From the NCBI GenBank assembly GCA_002049455.2, contig KV919133.1, positions 1 to 64,000 on the forward strand: a DNA stretch of 64,000 bases, in the 5' to 3' direction. Numbering within the stretch: the stretch's first letter is position 1; every line of letters begins with the position of its first letter. This stretch comes from Porphyra umbilicalis. Lineage: Eukaryota > Rhodophyta > Bangiophyceae > Bangiales > Bangiaceae. Position numbers and translations under genes: made by a program. Under the pieces are notes generated by a model. The model searched no databases and was not told the DNA's origin. It worked only from the letters and a program-made list of their open reading frames with translations. Shown piece after piece: positions 22,097 through 29,978 of the stretch.

Positions 22097-22326
22097 GTAG
22101 CGGCGGCGGTGGCAACGGCGGCCCCCGCGGCGGCGGCCGCCCCCCCCTCCGCCGGCGCGTGTGGGACGTGGCGGGCGTTGCGCGGGAGGTGATTGCCGCG
22201 CGCGGCGTGCGGGGCTTGTGGGCGGGCCTCGGCGCCAACCTCGCGCGCGTCACCCCCGCGTCTGCCCTCACGTTTGTCGTCTATGAGCAGACGCTGCGGC
22301 TGGTCGCGGCGGTGGCGGGGGACTAG
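21236..22326 (+). CDS. Mitochondrial carrier, SLC25A32/33/36-like, one frame break
   Basis: This is an SLC25-family transporter for the inner mitochondrial membrane. Three repeat signatures are visible: HPLDTLRTRRQ, TPVWVVKTRVQ and YPLQVVRTAMQ, each at the end of an odd-numbered helix. Replacement of the acidic residue by Trp in repeat 2 and Gln in repeat 3 is typical of the folate/FAD, NAD and pyrimidine-nucleotide carriers, so the substrate is probably a nucleotide or flavin-like cofactor. The start is ATG at 21236, right after a C-run. The frame slips at the G22 run 21772-21793, and the second half then ends at 22326 with FVVYEQTLRLVAAVAGD. A poly-Gly insertion (about 22018-22130) sits in the third repeat, after its P-x-x-x-x-R motif, probably in the matrix loop. 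Confidence 0.85.
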
Positions 22327-23903
22327 CGAGGGGCGGGGGGGGGGGGGGAGGGGGGGCGCCCGCCCGCCCGCCCGCGGCGCGCCTCACCGTGCGCGCGCGC
22401 CGCGGTGGGGGGTGTGCCCCGCCGCTCGGCGGCCCGCGGTGCTCGGCGCGTGCCCCTTCCCCCGGTCGGGCCGACATGGGGCGCCCGCGTCGCCGCGCGC
22501 GCGTGGAGGGGGGTGTGCCACCGTCGCCGCCGCCGCCGTGGGGTGGCCGCGCGGCGCGCGGCGTGGGCGGGGGGGGTTGGCGTGGCGCCGTCGGTCGCCG
22601 CGTGCCGCCGCGGGGGGGGGGGGGGGGGGGGGGCGGGGGAGCGCGCGCGCGCGCGCCGCGCGGCGGCGGCGGCGGCGCGGGCGTGTCGACGCGACGCGTC
22701 GTGGCCGCCGGGGCGGTGGGCGTGCGTACGGTGGGTGGGGGGGTGGCGCCGGCGGCGGCACGGCTGCCTGCCGCCGCTCCGACGCCGGCGGTCGACGCTG
22801 GCGCGGGAGGCGGGGGGCGGCGGCGGCCGCACGGGGGGTCCGCCGCCGCCGGGAGCCCCCCCGTGGCGGCGCTGCCGCGCGCGGCGGGCGGCCGCGCGGT
22901 GCCGGGGGGGCGCTGCGCCGCGGCGGTCGCCGCGGCGGTCGCGCGGACGCGGCGCGCGGGGCGGCGGCGGGCGCGGGGCGGGCGCGGAGGTCCACGCTGC
23001 ACAGCGGGGGGGGGGGGGGACGCCGTCGGCGGGCGGCGGGTGCGGCGGCGCGCGCGGCGGCGCGGGGGGGGGGGGGGGGGGGCGCCGGGACTGGTGGGGT
23101 GCCCCACGCGGACGGCGGTGGGGGCATTGGCGGCGGCGCGGCGGGTGCGGACGACGGGGGGGGGGGGGGGGTGGCGGCGGAGGGGGGGGGGCGGGGGGGG
23201 TGGCCACAGCGGTCGGCGGGGGGTTGGTCGGCACGGCGGACGCGGCGGGGGGGGGGGCGCGCCGGCGCGGAGCACGCGTTGGGGTCGTTTTTTTTTTTAT
23301 TGAGGCGGCATGCCCACCAGTGCCGGCGCCGTGGGGGGTGTCGGGCGGCGCGTGGACGCGGTCGACGTTTTTTTTTTTTTTGGTTTTTTTTTTTTTGCAC
23401 GGCGGGCCGTGTGGCACCAGCGAGCCACACGGACTCGACGGCGCAGTGGGGGCGCACGCAAGCAGCAAATCGGCACGTTTTGGACTCCAAGAACTTGTTG
23501 GCACCCCGCACAGTACCCTGTGGCCCAATTTTCAGTACAAGTGGTTTGGAACAAGGTTTTGCACGGATTGCGCTGGTAAAATGTATAGCACAAGACGCGT
23601 CTCGCGGGGGTGCAAACTGTGAGTGCGAGGGAACACGCTTTCATGCTGCAGAACTGCGCTTCAGAGTGCGTCAATAACCGCACGTATCGCACCCTGCAAG
23701 CAACTTGCAATGAGGGCGCGCCATGCTCGCCGCGTCAAGGCTCTGAAGCACTGCTTGGCAGCTTACCTATCCAGGCTCTACCCACCAAACCGTCAAAAGA
23801 CCAGAACTTGCTGCTGCACATGTTCATGCTAAATACAAGATCTTGTGCTGCAACGTGCGGTCTGACCAGAAATTCTTGCGAAAACGGGCTTGCGCGCACC
23901 CAC
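22327..23903. other. Low-complexity GC sequence, then T-rich tracts
   Basis: From 22.33 to 23.28 kb the DNA is nearly all G and C with many G-runs, and open frames in all directions are artefacts. T-runs occur at about 23287-23298, 23368-23380 and 23384-23396. A short hairpin lies near 23408-23432 (GCCGTGTGGC ... GCCACACGG). No gene is supported. Confidence 0.4.
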
Positions 23904-24166
23904 ACGCTTGAAGGAGCACTGCGCGGGCAGGTGGGGGACGCGGCGCGCTCGGTCCCCCGCGTGCGCCCGAGCGGGGCACGCTCGTGCCCCCCCACGCTTG
24001 AAGGAGCACTGCGCGGGCAGGTGGGGGACGCGGCGCGCTCGGTCCCCCGCGTGCGCCCGAGCGGCGCACGCTCGTGCCCCCCCACGCTTGAAGGAGCACT
24101 GCGCGGGCAGGTGGGGGACGCGGCGCGCTCGGTCCCCCGCGTGCGCCCGAGCGGCGCACGCTCGTG
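23904..24166. repeat. 90-bp tandem repeat, three copies
   Basis: Units start at 23904, 23994 and 24084 with ACGCTTGAAGGAGCACTGCG and are nearly identical; the third is slightly short. The period is a multiple of three, so an open frame would carry a 30-residue repeat, but there is no sign that the region is translated. Near identity implies recent duplication. Confidence 0.9.
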
Positions 24167-25313
24167 CCGCGCGACGGCGGGGCCGCCAGGCAAAACCCGT
24201 GGGCGGTTGCGTCGGCCGCGCACACGACCGCGTCGGCGGCGCTCGACGGACGGTGGGGGCGGCCGGGGCGGGACGGCCCACCGACGCACCCCGCGCCGCG
24301 CCGCTTCACGCCGGCGCACGCCGCCATCCCGCGAGCGGCACGGCGCCGCACGCGGGCGGCGGCGCCCGAGGCGCCGGGCGGTCGGCTCGGGCCGCCACAC
24401 CCGCGGGCGGGGGGTCCCCGCCAGCCCCCGACACACGCCTGCGGGCGCGCGGGGCGGCGGTCGCGTGCACCCACCGACGGCGGCGGCCGGCGCGGGGAGC
24501 CGCCCGGCACCGCGTCGGCGGCACCGTCGGCGCCCCCGTGCGGGCGCATGGCAGAGGCGGCAGGGGGCGGTGCGCGCGCCCCGTGCGCGTCCGTGCGCGC
24601 GCCGGCCCACCGGTCGCCCCCCTGGTGGGGTCCTCGGTACCACGGGGTGGGTTGGGAGCGGCGCCTGCCGCCGCTGCCGCCGCGCCCGTGCCACGCCGAC
24701 GCGTCGCGGAGCGTCTGCGCGCGCGCGCGCGCGCGCCCAACCCCCCCCCCCCCGCGTATGGGATGGACCGCACCCACCCCGCACCCCGCGCCGCCCGACG
24801 GCGGGCGGGCCGTCGCCGCGGCGCGTCGAGGCGCCACCGACGTCCGCGGCCGCGGCCACCCCGTGTGGGCCGGCCCTTCGGGCGCGGCACCGGCGGGTGC
24901 CAGACGCGGCCGCGCCGACCGCCGGTGCGGTGTGCGGCGGCGGTGGCGTCGTCGGCGGGCTGGTGGCACTGCGCCCGCCTCTGCGTGGGCGGGGGACGAC
25001 CGGCGCCGCCGCTCCGCCGCGCCCCTGCATGGTTCGAGGGGGTGCCAAACGGGGCCGACCGGCTGTGCTCGATGGGGCGTTTGGTGGTCCGCGCGACGAG
25101 GTGGTTTGCTGCGCGTGCGCAGGGTGCGCGCGACGCGAGGACGGGGCACGAGCGGGAAAATGGAATGTTGGTGCCTGCTCTCCGCAGCGCCCTCCCCCCA
25201 CCCCCCACCGATAAGTGTATGACACACACGTGGTCCCATGGCGGCGCTCGGGGCGGCGTGTCGGGCGGCGCCGCCCGTCACGGCCCCCTCCCCGCCGCGG
25301 CAAGCAAAGCCGC
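24167..25313. other. Low-complexity intergenic DNA
   Basis: This is GC-saturated sequence with many short palindromic GC words. I see no conserved protein motif on either strand. It is the 3' flank of the minus-strand TIMP-like gene. Confidence 0.4.
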
Positions 25314-25805
25314 CTACTTGTGAAAGTACCGCACCGTCCACTGGGGCGGACACACGAGGCTGTTGATCCGCCACAGCGCCCGGCGGTCTGCCTTTTTCAC
25401 GTTCGCCCACCGGAGGAAGGTGTCACACGACGAGACGCTGTAGGAGCCGTCGGGATCCGCCGCGCGCAGCACAAACAGGTACGTCTCCCCAACGGTCAGG
25501 CGCACCCCGCACAGCGCCGAATTGGCGCCCGACGTCAACCGGATGCGGCGGGGCGTGCAGCCCTTGAAGGAGGACCACACGCGGCCCTCCCAGACGGCAG
25601 ACTTGTCCTGCTCCTCAAGCGGGTCGGGGAGGAACACCGTCTTGGTCACCTTGACGCGGACCACATGTTCGGCCGCCTTGGCCACCTCAATGAGCGGGGG
25701 GGGGAGCGCGCAGGAGCAGGCGGCCGCGGGGGCGGCCGCCGCCGCCACCGCGGCGGCAACGGCCACCGCGAGCGTGGCGACGCGCGCGAGCATGGACGGC
25801 GCCAT
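25314..25805 (-). CDS. Secreted NTR/TIMP-like domain protein
   Basis: This is a complete frame of 163 residues starting at ATG 25805. Residues 1-29 form an Ala/Val-rich signal peptide ending in A-A-A. The predicted mature protein begins Cys30-Ser-Cys32, the C-x-C start that defines TIMP and related netrin-like (NTR) domains. It continues with an EHVVRVKVTKT strand and SFKGC..RRIRLTSG. There are six cysteines in all (30, 32, 83, 99, 127, 152), the number needed for the three disulfides of an NTR fold. In animals the free N-terminal Cys of TIMPs binds the zinc of metalloproteinases. Whether this protein does so is inference; other NTR proteins have different roles. No frame break is present. 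Confidence 0.75.
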   Translation of the reverse strand: MAPSMLARVATLAVAVAAAVAAAAAPAAACSCALPPPLIEVAKAAEHVVRVKVTKTVFLPDPLEEQDKSAVWEGRVWSSFKGCTPRRIRLTSGANSALCGVRLTVGETYLFVLRAADPDGSYSVSSCDTFLRWANVKKADRRALWRINSLVCPPQWTVRYFHK

Positions 25806-26298
25806 GGCGCCCGCCGAGGGTAAGGCGGGGGGGGAGAGGGAGGAGGGGGAGAACAATCGGGGGGGGGCGGGGGCGGAGGCGCTCGGGGACGAGGGCGAGC
25901 ACAGCGGTCGCGTGTAGCGGGGCGGTCGTGGTCTGGCGGTGGGGGGGGCTGGCCCGGTCGGTCGGCTTTATGCCCACCGCCGGCTGCCCCGCCGCGCTGC
26001 CGCCCGAAAGCAGCGAGTGCGTGGGGGGGGAGGCGGCGGCGGGCACGCGTGCTGGCTGGCGCTGCCAGAGGCAAGCCATGCAACAACGGTCTCGCGTCAC
26101 AGATTCTGACGGCTACAGTAGCCGCTGGGCGTGCCCCACGGGGGTGGGGTCGTTCGGCGGGCCAAGGCGGGCGGGCCACCCAGGGTCCGTGGCACCTTCT
26201 CCCCCGTGCCGTTGTGGTCGGCTTGCAAGGTCCGCGTGTCATTGGGTGGATCCTCTGGGTGCGAGTGGAGGCGTTGTTGTATGCCGGCGTGGCTCGTT
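25806..26298. other. 5' flank of TIMP-like gene
   Basis: On the minus strand the 60 bp before the ATG are rich in C-runs (G-runs at 25827-25834 and 25858-25867 on the plus strand). No other gene is evident. Sequence becomes less GC-rich from about 26.08 kb towards the next mobile element. Confidence 0.35.
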
Positions 26299-27082
26299 AT
26301 CGTCTACTTGGGACTTTTTCCCATCGAAGGCCCTTTTCCGATGACATCGCGACCCGACAGGAACTGGTCATCGGAAGGGGGTTTCGATGGACATAGATGA
26401 GACCTTCGATGAGAACCGTTTCGATGAGAGTGGTGTCTTCGGCCGATGAGACTGAGAATCCGTGCCGACACATTTACAAGAATTACATAAATCTGCGTGC
26501 AGGTATTGCCTGACATCTCATCATATCGGGACCTTCGACACGGGCTAGGTCAACATCGCTTTGTCGAGGTCCGGGCACAGCTTCGTGAGGCTGCGTGCGT
26601 GAAATGCACATGCACGAGGCTTCGGCCACTTCGCGTGAGAGGCGGTCTTTCGACATCTTGACTGCACAAACGATGGATTTTTTGGACGCTCGCAGTCCTC
26701 CGGGTTGTGCTTCGCGGTGCTCCGCGTGCGGCGACATCGCGGGTTCTTATGCTTTCCTAGACTAAGTCAAATGCATTGGCGGCACCCGTCCTCGTGAAGA
26801 AGATGGTCTCGACGTCGGCGGAACGGATGTCTCTGAGATTACTGGCGTGGCAAATACATATAAATGGCATACTGAACGGACAGTATCCCTGAGATGCATA
26901 CACAAGATTATCCAGTTGTCCAATCAGATGGGTCCCTGCTCGGGCTCTCAAACTGAAGTCACATCGGTTCGATGGGCTCGATGAGAGTCTCGATGACCGT
27001 CATCGACCCATACTTCGATGGGTCGATGGCGCATCGAAGCCTCGATGAGGCTTCGATGGAGAAAAAGTCCCATGTAGACGAT
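26299..27082. mobile_element. 784-bp terminal-inverted-repeat element, copy 2
   Basis: The left end is ATCGTCTACTTGGGACTTTT and the right end, read inverted, is ATCGTCTACATGGGACTTTT. Both continue with TTC and CCATCGAAG. Clusters of TCGATG/CATCGA follow each end (26326-26445 and 26968-27060). The interior is less GC-rich and carries no recognisable transposase. The copy at 11036-11817 has the same layout. Target duplications are not obvious. Confidence 0.65.
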
Positions 27083-27139
27083 CATGACCATCATGATGAT
27101 GGTACGGGGTGATTTGAGATCATCGATCATCGCTTGGCT

Positions 27140-27360
27140 GACAATGCAACGTCACACGGGTGGGTGGCGCCATCCTCCGCGTGTGGAGCGGAGGAGGGGA
27201 CCCACGGACGAGTCCGCGTGAGGAGCGGAGGAGGGACCCACGGACGAGGCGGCGGTGTCAATAGGGGGGTTCACAGTTCTTTCGCTCGGTCGGTGCAAAC
27301 GGTCGGTCGGTGCGAACGATGGTCGGTCGGTGCGAACGGTCTGTGCCATCCAAGCGTTCG
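27140..27360. repeat. Short tandem repeats (two motifs)
   Basis: Two copies of a ~37-bp unit containing GGACCCACGGACGAG lie at about 27190-27252. About three copies of GGTCGGTCGGTGCGAACG with a period near 19-20 bp lie at about 27287-27345. No coding role is visible. Confidence 0.65.
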
Positions 27361-27764
27361 GGCGAGGTCTTCGGTCATGCTTCAGTTCCACCTGTCATTG
27401 TGGACGAAACGGTGATGACCCAGGCCTTTGCGTTCCGTCAGGCGCACAATGGAGGCATAAGTACATGACAAACATTTTTATTCCGCTGAGCATCAGCTCT
27501 CAGAGGGCTTCTTGCGACCCCGTGGCTTCCTGTCCGCCATTTGCGGCCACAATTGAGGCTCTTGAACTGCTACGTTCTCTTCTGTGGCTGTACCTGTTGG
27601 AAGAGAACGAATTGCATGTTTGACCTGAGCGTCCGACCGTCCGCGTGCACCGGCCAATGGACATTCCGTGAAACATGCTACTGTTATTCAAGAGGGATAT
27701 TTACTTTCCCTCATCCCGCGATTGCAGCGCGATTCAACGCGGTGGGGGCCGGTAGCTAGCCGTC

Positions 27765-27773
27765 TACCGCCCG
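27765..27773. repeat. Left 9-bp target-site duplication
   Basis: TACCGCCCG immediately precedes the long-inverted-repeat element and recurs exactly at 29970-29978 on its other side. Confidence 0.7.
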
Positions 27774-29969
27774 AGGGTGTAAACGCACGTCCCCATTCCG
27801 GAGAACGGAACGGCGATGTGTCCAATGGCGTGCCGTCCCCAGAATACGGCCAGATCAACTGGTTTTTGGCCTCGCCAAAGACTTGCAGTCGGGAAGGATT
27901 TCCCTCCGACACCTGTGTGTCATTCCAGATACTAGCCAAAGCGTTTTGAGCCTAATAGAGCAACTCGCTTGTCCGTGGTTTAGCCGCTCGCTCGTCTCCT
28001 TCCCCAGCTTCCTTCGCCCCCCCTCCTTCCCCCCCCCCTCCCCGCATTTTTCTTGGGTCATCGTGCCTATTCTACATACTGTATTCTGCTTTATCGACGT
28101 ATCCCTCGGTCCCCCACACTCCCGCTCAGCGGCGACCGTGCCAGACATCACTAATGTTGCCCCCCGCCGCAGCTCTCCGTCCCCACCCCTCCCCCACCTC
28201 TACCCGCACAACTCCCACCACTACAATCAGCACAGCCGTAGCCATACGTGATCAGAGTCACAAAGGGAGCCGGGCAGCAAGAATGGGGGACGATCGGCAA
28301 CGGGGGGGGACGAGGAGGGGGTTGCAGGAGGAGAAAGACAGAGAGCGAAGGAGGGTGATGGCCGGCAGAGGCCGAGCCACAAAGCCGGGCCACAAGCACT
28401 TCGCGCGGGACATCAGATTCAACCGTGCTCGTGAGGGCCTCAATCTGAGTATTGATTGGCCAAGCGCCCGACTCATGTCGTCCCTGCCGATAAGATACGC
28501 CACAGGGGGTTTGCCCGCCCAAAGTGGTTGCCCCTCGCGCGGGCCGCCTTCGGACGAACACTGCACTACTGCCGCTGAAAGAGGGGCCCCCCACTGCGTC
28601 CCGACTTGCAAGAGACCCCCCACAACCCTTGTCGCATGCTCTGCTCACAAGCGGCGACCGCGCGCCCCCCAGTCACCTCGCCGTGAGTGCTCGTCATGCC
28701 GGGAGAATCCCCCACCCACGCTGAGCAGCAGTGTTCTCCATCTTTCTCCTCCTGCAACCCCCTCCTCGTCCCCCCCCGTTGCCGATCGTCCCCCATTCTT
28801 GCTGCCCGGCTCCCTTTGTGACTCTGATCACGTATGGCTACGGCTGTGCTGATTGTAGTGGTGGGAGTTGTGCGGGTAGAGGTGGGGGAGGGGTGGGGAC
28901 GGAGAGCTGCGGCGGGGGGCAACATTAGTGATGTCTGGCACGGTCGCCGCTGAGCGGGAGTGTGGGGGACCGAGGGATACGTCGATAAAGCAGAATACAG
29001 TATGTAGAATAGGCACGATGACCCAAGAAAAATGCGGGGAGGGGGGGGGAAGGAGGGGGGCGAAGGAAGCTGGGGAAGGAGACGAGCGAGCGGCTAAACC
29101 ACGGACAAGCGAGTTGCTCTATTAGGCTCAAAACGCTTTGGCTAGTATCTGGAATGACACACAGGTGTCGGAGGGAAATCCTTCCCGACTGCAAGTCTTT
29201 GGCGAGGCCAAAAACCAGTTGATCTGGCCGTATTCTGGGGACGGCACGCCATTGGACACATCGCCGTTCCGTTCTCCGGAATGGGGACGTGCATTTACAC
29301 CCTCTGCTCACAAGCGGCGACCGCGCGCCCCCCAGTCACCTCGCCGTGAGTGCTCGTCATGCCGGGAGAATCCCCCACCCACGCTGAGCAGCAGTGTTCT
29401 CCATCTTTCTCCTCCTGCAACCCCCTCCTCGTCCCCCCCCGTTGCCGATCGTCCCCCATTCTTGCTGCCCGGCTCCCTTTGTGACTCTGATCACGTATGG
29501 CTACGGCTGTGCTGATTGTAGTGGTGGGAGTTGTGCGGGTAGAGGTGGGGGAGGGGTGGGGACGGAGAGCTGCGGCGGGGGGCAACATTAGTGATGTCTG
29601 GCACGGTCGCCGCTGAGCGGGAGTGTGGGGGACCGAGGGATACGTCGATAAAGCAGAATACAGTATGTAGAATAGGCACGATGACCCAAGAAAAATGCGG
29701 GGAGGGGGGGGGGAAGGAGGGGGGGCGAAGGAAGCTGGGGAAGGAGACGAGCGAGCGGCTAAACCACGGACAAGCGAGTTGCTCTATTAGGCTCAAAACG
29801 CTTTGGCTAGTATCTGGAATGACACACAGGTGTCGGAGGGAAATCCTTCCCGACTGCAAGTCTTTGGCGAGGCCAAAAACCAGTTGATCTGGCCGTATTC
29901 TGGGGACGGCACGCCATTGGACACATCGCCGTTCCGTTCTCCGGAATGGGGACGTTCTTTTACTCCATG
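27774..29969. mobile_element. 2.2-kb foldback / MULE-like element with ~567-bp inverted arms
   Basis: The left arm (27774-28338) is repeated in inverted orientation at 29404-29969, and once more at 28741-29301 because the right half is duplicated in tandem (663-bp unit, 28639-29301 and 29302-29956). Outer ends are related (GTGTAAACGCACGTCCCC against AGTAAAAGAACGTCCCC). The whole is flanked by the 9-bp direct repeat TACCGCCCG, the duplication length of Mutator-like elements. The single-copy middle (28339-28638) shows no transposase. The element is therefore probably non-autonomous. A transcript across it could fold into a dsRNA hairpin more than 500 bp long. Confidence 0.8.
28639..29956. repeat. 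663-bp tandem duplication inside the foldback element
   Basis: Unit 1 starts at 28639 (CTCTGCTCACAAGCGG) and unit 2 at 29302 with the same words. The copies differ only by a few bases and run lengths, for example near 29040 and 29703. The last bases of unit 2 diverge (GACGTTCTTTTACTCC against GACGTGCATTTACACC), giving the element its right terminus. Confidence 0.88.
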
Positions 29970-29978
29970 TACCGCCCG
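29970..29978. repeat. Right 9-bp target-site duplication
   Basis: TACCGCCCG directly follows the long-inverted-repeat element and matches 27765-27773. Confidence 0.7.

Noticed and set aside
22018-22130. GGC trinucleotide run as a separate repeat locus
   Set aside because: It lies in frame inside the carrier gene and is treated there as a poly-Gly insert.
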